Shown here: in pieces, positions 46,385 to 57,785 of the stretch
How positions within the stretch are numbered: the first letter of the stretch is position 1
Layout: each line of letters starts with the position of its first letter
The notes under the pieces: model-generated
Told to the model about the DNA's origin: nothing
The model's input: the letters and a program-made list of their open reading frames with translations, nothing else
Database searches by the model: none
Program-made: the position numbers and the translations under genes
Origin: Spodoptera frugiperda
Taxonomy: Eukaryota > Arthropoda > Insecta > Lepidoptera > Noctuidae
Length of the DNA: 64,000 nucleotides
NCBI RefSeq assembly: GCF_023101765.2
Contig: NC_064240.1
Location: 4,402,001-4,466,000, forward strand
Direction of reading: 5' to 3'

Positions 46385-46545
46385 AAACGGCCGAAGGGAT
46401 CAAGATGAAATTTGGAACAAGAGTAGATTACTTTTTATCCTACAGGAACCTACGTGAAGCTGCTGGCAATAAAAAAGGTAATTTCACAAAACAACGTAAT
46501 ACAGTTGAAATAGTCAAGGTGACGGAAAATGAATCTGATTAACCA
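46385..46545 (+). repeat. Dispersed repeat fragment (AAACGGCCGAAGGGATC type)
   Basis: GTTAAAACGGCCGAAGGGAT, AGATGAAATTTGGAACAAG, TACAGGAACCTACGTGAAGC and CTGCTGGCAA follow the block order of 28885-29023 (ACGGATTTTGATGAAATTTGG, then GAAGCCGCTGGCA). The terminal CTAGT is lost. The 66-residue frame here is repeat-derived. Confidence 0.45.
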
Positions 46546-47124
46546 TACCATAGCCATATACCTGTAGATTAATTATTAATTCTGTTTCGTTGACATGGAT
46601 CGATGTATGCTAGCCAGCTAAATATTCTAGTTCTTTTTTCAAGGACATTTCAATATTGATGTTACACACATTATTGTAGGTGACGCAAGCTTTTTCCATT
46701 AAATTATCATTAAATTGAGTGTAGTTAGAGTATTACTAATTAAATTGATTGAACGGTACCTTTATGATTTTTTTGTTTTGGAAGAAACTTATAACATTTT
46801 TTAGTATTTTACCTTTCCAAAACATCCTCGGTGGTTAAGATCAGTCTATAGGGGCTTCCAACAAATATGTATGCTGCTATACATCACCTGTGAGACATCT
46901 ACGTCTTCTCTAGTAGTAGTTAATGACGGGTTCAATATACTTGGGATTCTGTTACTGATTTTAAATTCCCAAGGTCTCTTTTTTGGATGATTCTAATATT
47001 GTAAAGGCACCTGGAAGTATTACTGTCGATATTCGCTTCTACGCCCCAATGTGTGGACGAAATAATTACTTATTTTACGAAAGTCACGAGGTCTAAAATC
47101 TTCTGAATCAAGACAGTTACATAG
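46546..47124. other. No gene seen
   Basis: AT-rich. CATCCTCGGTGGTTAAGATC near 46822 weakly resembles a SINE head and was not called. Confidence 0.4.
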
Positions 47125-47226
47125 GATGCACGTCGCTTCCAACCAGCCTATTTGGAAGTGATATGAGGAGGCTTATGTTCAGCAGTGGATGTCTTGTGGC
47201 TGATATGATGATGAAGATGAATACAG
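47125..47226 (+). mobile_element. LINE 3' end with ATG-repeat tail
   Basis: CGCTTCCAACCAGCCTATTT, GAGGAGGCTTATGTTCAGCA, GTGGATGTCTTGTGGCTGAT, then ATGATGATGAAGATG. This is the characteristic 3' end of a moth non-LTR family with a (GAT)n-type tail, possibly RTE-like. No coding remains. Confidence 0.6.
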
Positions 47227-48100
47227 TTACCAATGTCGACCATGCAGCCAAATTTGACATTAAGGACATAAGTATTTTTAGTATTTCGACATGTATACAA
47301 TGGTGGACTTCATGCTTAGTGACATTCTCTTACAGTCAACCTTAGTGTGATACAAAGAGACACAGTAGTAGGTACGAAAGTATTTTCGAAGGAAATAGAA
47401 ACTAATACAATCAAGATAAAAAGAAAGAGTGTTGTTATAACGCATCGTAATTTAGCAAGTCGTAAAGTGTACTCAACAAAACCTGCAAACAGTTAAACTC
47501 ACGCTCAAAGGATTTTTATGTGGTGGCGTGTGGAGCGACTCGTAAACATAATTATAACGACCACTAAAATTATTTTACTGATTTTGATGACAACAAAAAA
47601 GTTGCGAACAATCGTTTAACAGTAAAACACATTCCACATATAATTTTAACGGCTTTTTTCAATACAAATATGTCTTTAGTACACGGAAAGGGACCTAGAA
47701 AGCTTTCGAGTTGAATGAAGTGGGGTGTCCATTCACAATGGCTTGATTTCGTCCCCGCTTTTTGTACGAAACAAAGGACTGCGCAAGACCGTCGTATCCG
47801 ACGCATGAGGAAAATCTGACGTTCGAACGTTTCGTAGAAATGTGTGCCGATATCAATTGCCGAGTACAAGCACTGTATGTAAATTGGACGGAATACACTC
47901 AAAGGGGAGACGAAATTGGGTGTTCTATCGTTTTAAAAACAGAGGGTCGATGGTAAAAAGTTTACATAGTAGCTTACTTAGTGTAATAGTCACGAAATAT
48001 TTTGCAAATCTTAATCACTGTTACCGTCATATCATGAGTCATCTTCATTAACCAGAGTACTTCCCTCACCGCACAATCCGTGTTCAAGTACTTAATACAT
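47227..48100. other. No firm gene; weak RT-like relic on minus strand
   Basis: The minus-strand frame at 47570-47902 includes KDIFVLKKAVKIICGMCF, reminiscent of the QKRAxRIIxG segment C-terminal to Jockey-type RTs, but the surroundings do not match. The opposite strand (47748-47956) also has a fairly coding-like frame (NLTFERFVEMCADINCRVQA) without a start codon. Neither can be named. Confidence 0.25.
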
Positions 48101-50271
48101 ACAATTATAGGGACAGACAGAAAAGTATGATACGCACAGTCGACGGTTGCCGAGGGGGAGCTTTCATACCGTGCTCCCGCGACTTAACCCGTCTGCGATT
48201 TTTAAAATCAGAAGGAGAGGGCCGCGACTGAGAGGGTGGCCGCGGAGTGTGGGCCGGGGACAAAACCCGAAGAAAACTGTTATTAAAAAACACAAGAGAT
48301 TAGTTACAAGGCTTCAGTTTTAGAAATTTACAAGTTTTAATAATAATGAGTCAATTTGAATTAATGAATCAGTAGGGTTTCATTTGATGTTTTCGGTTAA
48401 GAAGTTTTGAATAGAGTGCTTTATTTTATTTGTCTGTGTTTCAGATAATTAAGTAGATATTGCTACATATTTAAGTACATTTTTTAATTAAAATTTTCTT
48501 AGTAAACATACATACATTCAAGAAAATGTCCTTTAGATACTAAGATCGTTTCATATTGTAAATATTAAATGATACAACAATTTAACAACATTCTCTATTA
48601 TGAAAAAACAACGAAGAACATTTATCGACACAGATCACAACCAACACAATACATCAATGATTAGTCGATTAATTAACGTAATCCATTAAACTTGTGATCT
48701 AAAATCACAGATGAAGTGACCATTCAAATCGTTGAAACCAAAGCGGCGAAACAAATAGAAGTGCTAATATTCCGCCCGGCCAATACGGCAGGCGTAATTT
48801 AATCCTGGCGCGGCGGGGCATCCAGGGAAAATCTATAAATCTACCGCCATTAGAGCGGAGGACTCCCCGGGACTCTTATTTACTTCGGGCACAAATTCAG
48901 ATGACAATGTTTTAGGGGAAGGCGTTGTAACTGCCCCAGCAACTTAGGGTTAACGCGACGAGACAGCGTAAATCATTTCGCGCGATATGTAAATTATTTT
49001 TATTACTCGAATTTGCACTTTGTTGCTTTGGATAATAATGGGTGTAAATAAGTTGGAGTACCTATTTTAATAACTCTCCATCATTTTTGTTTACTGGAGC
49101 CAGTATATTCTATATTAAAGCATATTATTATCGTACACACGAATATAGTCTCTAGTGTATAAATTCTAGGATAAACACATTTTGTTAAAACACCTCCAGG
49201 GACTCTTATAAGTATTGCTTACTTACTCATAGTTGTATTGTTCTTCTAAGTTCCAACGCTATTTCGTGGTAGTGTCAACCCTAAGTCGGCGTACATCCAC
49301 CCCCGTCAATTACTAACCCTGACCGATCCGAAGCGAGACTTATTGACGAACTGTTCGCTTTAAATCGTTGTCTCTGAATCCAGACTACGACGCTTAGCCA
49401 CGCCTAATACTTTACTTACTTTATACTAACTTTGATTTTCTGGTTATTTCCCTTTAACATCAACCGAGGGATTTTATGAAGCGTGCGTATTAAAATGTAT
49501 TTGAGAAATGGAGGGGTTTTTCGATGATACAGTTTCAGATTTTGAAGTTGATAAGCTTAGCAGATGTTTTGTATGTGATTAAGGAAGAACCTAATCCTTT
49601 ATATCGGTCAGAAATCCAATTTGTATGCTGCTACAAAGTCCGGATTCAATGCAAAAATACGCACAGCCAAGAAGCTTATGGAAATTTTGGCGCTAAAACT
49701 CTAAAACATGGACATGTGGATACCGAGCTCTTTTTATTTGATACACTACATCATTTAAACAGAAACATACCAATCTTAGTAATTAAACGATCATTTATAT
49801 GACCTTTCCTAAAGGTGACTCAGAAGCAATAAATTATTTTTTCAATGGAAATTTTCAGAAGTGTACTGAGAAATTCCTTAGAATTTGCTCCCCTGTATAT
49901 GTGAGAGTGACGACAAAAGATCACTTCTTCAGAATGATGAGTCAAGATATGAGAATAGAGAAGTTTATATGTAAGTTCTTTATGAGTTGTCGCTTCTGAA
50001 AACTGTAGAGGGTGTGACCTAACCTCTCAGAATCAGATAAATATATAATATGTGTTTCAAATAGATAGGATATAAATCTGTGACTTATAATTGTGTTGTT
50101 TCTAACACACTATGACACGCGCTCAAAAGGTTGCGAAATAAAGCGAACTTATACAATTATTTATGTCATTACATAAAACCTTGTTATTGTACTATTGTTG
50201 TATGTGCAACTGGAGTAATTACGCCAATAATATATAGTAATTTTCAAGGTCAGAGTAAATAGGTACTTTCT
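48101..50271. other. No gene; two CpG-rich patches
   Basis: 48130-48270 and 48740-48970 are strongly CpG-rich in an AT-rich background. The second contains TTTAATCCTGG, CTATAAATCT and GCCATTAG, compatible with homeodomain or promoter-type sites. They may be conserved regulatory DNA. The short frames at 49524-49999 lack domains. Confidence 0.35.
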
Positions 50272-50352
50272 AAGTCTGTGTGCTCCATCTTCGGCCACAT
50301 CTTCGCTTCGCCGTTCTAGCAGAAAGCGAGTTGGTGGCCAAAGGCAGACTTA
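50272..50352. mobile_element. Short fold-back element
   Basis: TAAGTCTG at the left is inverted at the right as CAGACTTA, and inner GGCCAC pairs with GTGGCC. The whole is ~81 bp with a CTTCGCTTCGCC centre. A miniature palindromic element, seen once in this window. Confidence 0.55.
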
Positions 50353-50381
50353 TTAACGCTAAAAAAATATATCGATGATTA

Positions 50382-50790
50382 AAGAATTATACTTTTTCTC
50401 AACTGATAGAATTTTGAACACAAATCCCATTTTGATGAACTTTTTTGTGTGTGTTCAAGGGGATCTGAGAATGGTTTAGATTCACAATTTTGTCCGCTGG
50501 ACAATGTTTTTTTAATTAGTTTTTAATTTATTAGTAGTTGTTGATTTTGGAATGTTTTACATTGGATCCGACAGACGGCGCTACCATCGCAGTGTCAAAT
50601 ATTAATGACGTTAGATATTGTCATAACATTTGAATAACAATTTTCATCAAAAAGGTCCAGAATGTTTTAGCTTATTAAAAAAAGTTTAAAATTTTCAAAT
50701 TAAAGACGTGTAGACAGGACAACGTCTGTCGGGTCCGCTAGTAGAATTATACTTTTTCTCAACTGATAGAATTTTAACCGCAAATCCTCC
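50382..50790 (+). mobile_element. Non-autonomous Helitron-like element with tandem partial copy
   Basis: The right end has a hairpin GACAGGACAACGTCTGTC, seven bases, then CTAG at 50738-50741 followed by T: the Helitron 3' signature (stem-loop, then CTRR, insertion before T). A 33 bp sequence starting AGAATTATACTTTTTCTCAA is identical at 50382-50414 and just after the CTAG at 50744-50776. The 5' TC end was not found. No Rep/helicase coding. Confidence 0.6.
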
Positions 50791-51191
50791 GCAACTGTCA
50801 ATCGCCGGTCACTCCCATGCCATAACGTATAACATGTTAATAAAAACGCACAGTTGTAGATATAACCAATTCTATCGACTCATAACAAAAGCGCATACAT
50901 AAATTCAAAACTGAAGCGCAGAAAATTCATCCGTCAGTTTTCTATTTTCGTGTTGTGTGCACAGTAAACGCGCATGCACGTGCATAGACTCACACGTTAC
51001 AAGTTGAGCACGTGTTAAATAATAATCACATACTCACAAGAATCAATGCGTTCTTTAATCCTAGTCTTTACAACTAGAAATATTTTTTCTTTTAGTTGTA
51101 TTGTCTTCATAGGGAGTTATATAGCGATTTTGTTCGTGATAATCTTTCAAAGGGACAAGAGATCCTCAGGCTGATGGAAATTGCTTGATCC
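50791..51191. other. No gene seen
   Basis: AT-rich; nothing supported. Confidence 0.5.
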
Positions 51192-51311
51192 CGAGCTGCG
51201 GACTAAATTTCGATTAGCAGGAGTAAGAACGGGGTGGTTTTAGTTAGTAAGAGTCTGATACTCCCGCTCGTCTCGACCAAGGCGAGAAAAGTCATTGGAC
51301 GGTTTTCCCCG
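51192..51311 (+). repeat. Dispersed element A, copy 7
   Basis: CCGAGCTGCGGACTAAATTT, GCAGGAGTAAGAACGGGGTG, TAGTAAGAGTCTGATACTCC, AAGGCGAGAAAAGTCATTGG and ACGGTTTTCCCC. The head is shortened by a ~20 bp deletion. Confidence 0.75.
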
Positions 51312-51942
51312 TTTCGTTTATACGTTCTGAGTGTCTTTCTAGGAGTTATCTAAACGATATTAAGTAGAAACAAGTCTTTATCAACTCTATTTATAACTAA
51401 CAATTGTGCAATGAAAACCGCAACAATGCCTAGTCCTGCCACAAAGCTTAGGTTTAATACTAATATTTATTTTTCACTGAATCGATCCTCGCAAGAGTAT
51501 TATGGCTATACTCTCAACAAAACAGTCACAATAGCTACAAAGATGCGTGTGTCACACTGAGGGGGAACTCGGAATGATTTCGAAGTAGGAATTTGGAATG
51601 ATACACCAAAACTCAATCGAAACGATATATTACGCCGATACGCGCGGCGGACGCTAATCCAGTTATGGGTGCCAAAGAGTATTGGTGCATTGTTGGTTTA
51701 TAGACAGAATCCACACCGCGTATGTTAGTGCCTATTCTTGCAGTGTATGTAATAATTTGAATTACTATTGTACATATTTGTAAAAAATATGATATGATTT
51801 TTATACACGATTTTTTACAATAAACATACATTAACCCATGCATTTCACCCTAACTTTACTAAGAGTATAGTATTTTAAAAGTAGGTTAAGTATACGAAAT
51901 AACCAAAGGACACATCTATATTAATACTTTTAATTTCTTAAA
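51312..51942. other. No gene seen
   Basis: AT-rich; the 76-residue minus frame at 51613-51843 has no domain. Confidence 0.5.
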
Positions 51943-52049
51943 ACATTGCCCCACACTAGGATTTTCTCCTGTGTTTACAAACATACAAGTTCACATACAT
52001 AATTTCACGTGCCGCCCAGACCCGTAACAACAATTTGTGAATCACACAA
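51943..52049 (-). mobile_element. tRNA-derived SINE, family 2, copy 3 (partial)
   Basis: ATTGCCCCACACTAGGATTT, TCTCCTGTGTTTACAAACAT and CAATTTGTGAATCACACAAA match the 3' two thirds of family 2. The tRNA-like head is missing. Confidence 0.65.
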
Positions 52050-52399
52050 ATAATTTAAATATACCTTTGATTACATGATTAATCCTTTTGATGTTCTTTT
52101 AATACACTTACTACCAATAAGTACTATTCACAAATTACATACAATAATAGGCACAAAACCTTTAACATATATGTAGGTCAAAGACTCACAGTCCCTTCTG
52201 CAATTCCCAAATCTTTGGCGCACATTGCTTCTATATTTCATTCAGGCGGAGCAGTATTGGCATTTGAAACCTGTATCGCCCCAGCCACTTCGTATGAAAC
52301 ATGTATTCGCACCAAACACGCTAACTTGTTTAGGATACTAACTCATTTTGTATAATAACATTATAGAAATTATTTATTTAGTTATATGAAATTATTGCT

Positions 52400-52672
52400 T
52401 ACTACCTCGGTGGTCGGGACTTGGAAGGATGACCAATGCGTATGAAGATCCAGATCTTATTTCTAGGTTCAATAAGGGTGTGTATTGTATTTCCTATATG
52501 AACAGGTCTATTACATTTGGTGAAATGGGATGTAACTCTTGGTACTATGGCCTTGAACTGTTTTGACTAAAAAGTGATTGCTCTAGTCACCATTGTATGG
52601 CGGCACTACGTGCCGTAATGTGCACCTTTGCCTACCCCTTCGAGGATAAAAAAGGCGTAGCAATGTGTTACT
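52400..52672 (+). mobile_element. tRNA-derived SINE, family 1, copy 5 (decayed)
   Basis: A possible head CTACCTCGGTGGTCGG near 52405 and an unmistakable family 1 end at 52592-52660: TGGCGGCACTACGTGCCGTA, ATGTGCACCTTTGCCTACCC and CTTCGAGGATAAAA. The middle is badly diverged. Confidence 0.6.
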
Positions 52673-54455
52673 GTTCTTGGTAAAGTATCTGCAAAACCAA
52701 CAACTAGGAATCTTCTTATAAAAATATCTGTAATACTGATATAAGTTATATCAGTGTTATAAACTCTTATTTATAGGATCCATAACATAACAAGCAAAAA
52801 ATTAACAAGTGCTCTACAACTATCATCAGAATGAAAGAAGCCATGATGTAACATTAAATTAAAAAATGACAAATAACGTAGCCAATAATTTTATCAATGA
52901 CAATTGATATTGCAAACAAAATTGTGAAATATGGTGTAAACTGGCATACAAATTCTTATCTCATGAAATTATCATTTGAGAACAGGTTGCAACCGATACG
53001 AAGGAATTAAATCATCCCTTAGTGATAAAATTCGGAAGAAAAATACGTGATTTTAAGAATGAATGAATTAAGCAAATAGAATGTCTTATCTTCATGATTA
53101 TGACACGACACCTACATACGTAAATGATACTAATTATAGAAGCATTTGGATTATTATTATCTAAACAATGTGTGTTAGATAACTAGCACTAAGCTGTTTT
53201 CTTTTTTGGTCAGGCTTAAACAGTCCGATTTTGGAGATAAGACAAAATCTCTAAATTGATGTGTTTTTAAAAATTGTCTAATTCGAGCTATAAAAAGGTG
53301 TGTTTGTATTTTCTACATTATTGTTTAACACAAACCATTTCAATTAAGAATCTTTGCTGTAACACTATCCCAAAAAATTCACGAAGATGAGATCAAATTC
53401 AACCATCATTATAAAATTCAAAGATACCAAAGTACCAGTTAGTTTCTTTTAGATTTTCTTCTCCAACTTCTCATTATAGACCTTCAGTAGACCACATCCA
53501 TACCTGAACAATGTTACCTTCAATCTTCCATAAAAACTCTATTAAAACATCAAATTACAACCCTGAACGTGGACATAAAAATAAATCGGCAACAGTACGG
53601 TTAGTTGACATGATAATGGTGTACCTTCGTTGTATAGCCATCAATATTTCATAGGAGCAATATCGGTGGTTTAAACTGGCCGACTCGTTATTGCACATGT
53701 GAACTTTATGGGGAGACACCCTCGGTACATAAATTTGGGAAAGTGCACCCCGTTTATAGGCACTTTGATACAACGTATTGATTTTGCAGATTGTCGGATT
53801 AACAGGTTTGATTACACATGTTCATTTGTGTTTACTTATTTGATGTTATTTATAATTTGTATTATCACACGTATTATAATTTGAGGTTTATATCAATTAG
53901 ATTGTCCTTTCTTCTATTTGTAACTCTTTATCTAGTTTATTTCATCTAATGTTGATTTTCATGTATGTTAAATTCAAGGCCACATACATCACATAAGATT
54001 TGTCATTGTTATTGAGCATTCCTAAAAAGATATGAATATCAACTGCACCGAAGTTGACCTTGAAATTTGTCGTTTCCTTGGAAGTACTCTAAGCGGTTCT
54101 TTCAAGGTCAGGTCTCCCACCATACTAAATTCAACTTAATCTTCTATCTCTTTACAATTTGGCAATTGCCGCTAAATTCAGTGATACAAAAGTCTAAGTC
54201 TATATAACAACAACAAATCCAGTCCAAAGTAATATCAATCCTAATACCTTACTCTAGTTTCCTGTACACAATAATTAAAAAACCCTTCATAACTCCGATA
54301 AAAATTGCAGCCGCAACTGTTCAAAACATGGGACGCCCCTCACCCCTAATTAGATAATCAAAAAAGCGATTCAATCACAAAGTAACTCGTCTCCAAACAG
54401 ATCAAAGCGTATAACTTCCACTAACGAAGTCACCGCAGCGGTATTAAAATATTAG
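52673..54455. other. No gene seen
   Basis: AT-rich intergenic-type DNA without supported features. Confidence 0.5.
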
Positions 54456-54504
54456 CACGGATCGCACGGATCGCTCGCTTCGCACGCATCGCACGCGTCA
54501 CACG
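54456..54504 (+). repeat. 9 bp minisatellite, ~5.4 units
   Basis: Units CACGGATCG, CACGGATCG, CTCGCTTCG, CACGCATCG, CACGCGTCA, CACG: a CpG-rich nine-base period in AT-rich DNA. The period is a multiple of three, but no reading frame extends through it. Confidence 0.8.
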
Positions 54505-56993
54505 TTATTTACTTATTTGATAACCGGTGCTTGTCCCTTGTTCTGTTTTGGACTTTCATCAAATTTAGTGCTCTTATGGATTGAGTGACCATTGGATTGG
54601 CATTTTTGATTAATGTTTTAATGATGAAATAGGGGTGGAAGACAAAAAAGGATTGTCTGTTAGGTTGAAGGATAGGAAAGGATTGACTATTGAACTAAGG
54701 AAGGTAGTTTTTCTTCTTCTCTTAGAACAAGATGTCGTTCTGACTTCTTGTTCCTGTAGAAAGAGAATTAGAATTTTATAAAAATCCAAATGACCGTCAA
54801 AACATTTTAACCTTCAGTGCTTATGCACTGGGGGCAATGCTGACTCATCTATTTAGCTTATACGTAGGTACACAAATATCAAACAACCCATTCGGCACGC
54901 ATGCGACGTTGTAGGGCCGTCACAATCATCTCGCGGATCCGTCCCCTTTCAATCTTCACTGCAATAAATAAAAGGGGCAGTAAAAAATGCGCAGAGGACC
55001 GCTAGCGTCCCCATGTTCCCCATAATCAACGTCATTGAGGGCATTTATGTGTTGGACTTGCTAAATTTCAACATTCCCGTATTAATGTTATGAGTTCCAT
55101 AAATATTCTTGCGTATAACCAGGCGGTTGAATTGAGCTCGGCTCGGGGTCATCCTTTCTGGGATGGTGGTCAGAATATGTGGAAAATTGAGGTTTCCTGT
55201 TTTTGTTATATTTGACTTTATTGGGAACGTTATTATGAATGGTTTTACTTGACAAAATATATAACATTGTTGACTCACCGATACCATTAACAAAGTACCC
55301 AATTATTGAAGAGGGTCTTAACAATAAATATCTATTTTATTTTCCCTTCCAACCGGAAAAACAAACCGAGTTCAAAATACCCATAAAAATGACACAAAAT
55401 CGGTGATATAAAGTGTAGCTCACATCCATGTACACACACCCCCTATAGAAGACAGATATTATGTAAAAACCTAACGGGAGTCTCTTCAATCAATACACGT
55501 TACTAGATGATGTAAAAGCTTTCTTCTCGACCCACAGCGCAAATTCAAACCCTAAGGCTTGAATGAGAAGGTTTAATATCTTATATTGGAAAAAATATGA
55601 TTTTTTCCTGACATTCTGAACAACAAAAAATATCTTGTTGAACAATATTCGCCCTTAATACAAAGTAGAACAACACAAAATGAGTCCGCGGCGGATGCGT
55701 AAGAGGGTGCCCGCGGAAGAGTTAGTTTTTTTGTGAATATCAAAATATGAGCCCCCTTTTACAATCCCATTGTATCCGATATTGATCCCCATAATAGTTT
55801 GAGTCGACTGGTCCACTGTCTTAATAAAAGGGATTGAAATGATGAATGCGTCAGCTCGCAAACGATTTATGCTCACATAATTTACGTTTAAACAAACAAA
55901 TAAACAACTACGTGTGTATTTAAAAGTAAATTAAAAATAAACGATACACTGAATTAATTCTCACCGGTTATTGTATGAATCATAGTACGTACATTAATTT
56001 AAATTGAAGTTTCGCACATCAACACTTGCCAAACCGGAATGACGAATGGTTAAAACGTATTATGGTCGAATTAAAGAGATCTGTGGCACAATAAATTAAG
56101 ATCTCCATTGTAACTTTTGACGATAGTACAATAAAATCATATTTAACGTTTCCATGGTACATTAAAATGCTTATACAGCAGTAGAATAAACTTGTCAAAA
56201 TATTAAAAGTAACGTGTTTACAGCGGGTGTTAAACGTAACAAACTCGATAACAGTTACACGGCTCAGTTATGTAGATCAGGGTTTAAATCTACAATACAA
56301 AACAACACTAGTTATATAGATTTAACACGATAAAACAATCAGTTGAAACAACAGTTTCATAATTTATGCTTAGCACTCGTTTAGTGCAATATTACCGTAC
56401 ACACAAAACTGAATGAGATTAGATTCGTATCGTGTGTACATTAATTAGTTGTTAACTAAGTCAACGGCTTACAGTAACAGTGAACAAAGAATGGATGTAA
56501 TAACTCATTGTAATTAACGCAAAAACATCATTCATCTGAACTGAGTGTGTGAATTGTGAAATTAATTAAATTAAATAGATGTTGGGTGAAGTGATTGTAC
56601 TCGTAGGGCTTCTAAGTCAGCGGAGATTTGTGTTTTTTATTTATAACTTAACATTCAGATTAAGATGATTGTTATTGTGATTGTTATGTATGAGGTTTTC
56701 GGGATCATCGATATCTGTTATAATATCGAGAGTAAGAATTATATTCTAATCTAGCGACTGAGGCGCGGTTTCACCTGCTCAGATCGGCTCCTATTGGTCA
56801 TAGCGAGATATTTTATAGTCTATATATAGCCTTTTTTTGATAAATGCACTATTCCACACAAAAAGAATTATTCGAATCGTACTAGTAGTTCCGGAGGTTA
56901 GCACGTTTAAACAAACAAATTCTTCAGCTTGACACAATTATTTGTAATTGATATACCGCCATACTCATTCATACAACACATACAACTCATTTC
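54505..56993. other. No gene seen
   Basis: 54890-55020 and 55680-55880 are somewhat less AT-rich. The frames at 55045-55324 and 55655-55876 have no recognisable domain. Confidence 0.45.
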
Positions 56994-57095
56994 AAGGTTA
57001 CTTAACCCAGTCCTTAGCAATGGCTTTCGGAAAAAAATCTTTAGTAAGGAATAGTTTAAATAATCATTAAATGTCTCTGAGTACGACAGTACGAG
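56994..57095. mobile_element. MITE of the MADF-intron-1 family, second copy
   Basis: GGTTACTTAACCCAGTCCTT, AGCAATGGCTTTCGG and TTTAGTAAGGAATAG, then ATGTCTCTGAGTACG match the complement of 12262-12355 block by block. The terminal GCGGC is eroded on both sides. Confidence 0.65.
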
Positions 57096-57631
57096 TCACA
57101 TCAGCTAATTGAGAAATGCGAGCAATTTTCCTAACTCTATACTATTTCAAAAAATATTGAAATTGACTAACGCAATCCTTCTCCACACTCAAAACTCTTC
57201 AGTTGTTGTAATCGTAGCTTCTTGACTTACAAAATTAAATTACAAGGCAATCTTTAAGAAGATCAATCAATAAAATAATTTGTATGAAATTGATAGATAA
57301 GTTCCAGTCCAGTTAACAGAAGGTATTGGCACAGAGCATTAAGAATATTTAATAAAAACTATGAAGGTGTTTGTTTATAATTGCGCAGTTATAATGTTTA
57401 AGATTTACCTTTTAATTTTCAGCAACTATTTGGTAAATAGATTAATCATTCAGTCATTACGAAAATCGTGAAATAGAAAATGCTAGACATTTATTCATTA
57501 AAACTTAATCAAAGGGTTAGTAGATACCATAGGACCGTGATAATCAAAAACACTAGAAGAATTTTCCACTAGATAGTAGAATACAATTAAAAAAGTTTTA
57601 TTTAAAATATTGTAACATGTACTTACCGCAA
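57096..57631. other. No gene seen
   Basis: AT-rich; nothing supported. Confidence 0.5.
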
Positions 57632-57785
57632 CGTCACGCTTTTTATCCCCGACGGGGTACGCAGAGGTGCACATTACAGCATGTAATGCCGCTATACAAA
57701 TGTACAGCATCTTTTCTTCACCATTTGTGTAATAAGTCCCATGTAATAGGCGGCGAGCCTATTGCCATATACTGGACACAATTTC
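57632..57785 (-). mobile_element. tRNA-derived SINE, family 1, copy 6 (3' half)
   Basis: CGTCACGCTTTTTATCCCCG, CACATTACAGCATGTAATGC, CCATGTAATAGGCGGCGAGC and CTATTGCCATATACTGGACA. This is the 3' half of family 1; the tRNA head is absent. Confidence 0.8.

Noticed and set aside
47748..47956. Coding-like + strand frame (ERFVEMCADINCRVQA)
   Set aside because: No ATG, no domain, and the opposite strand is equally open; insufficient support to call a gene.
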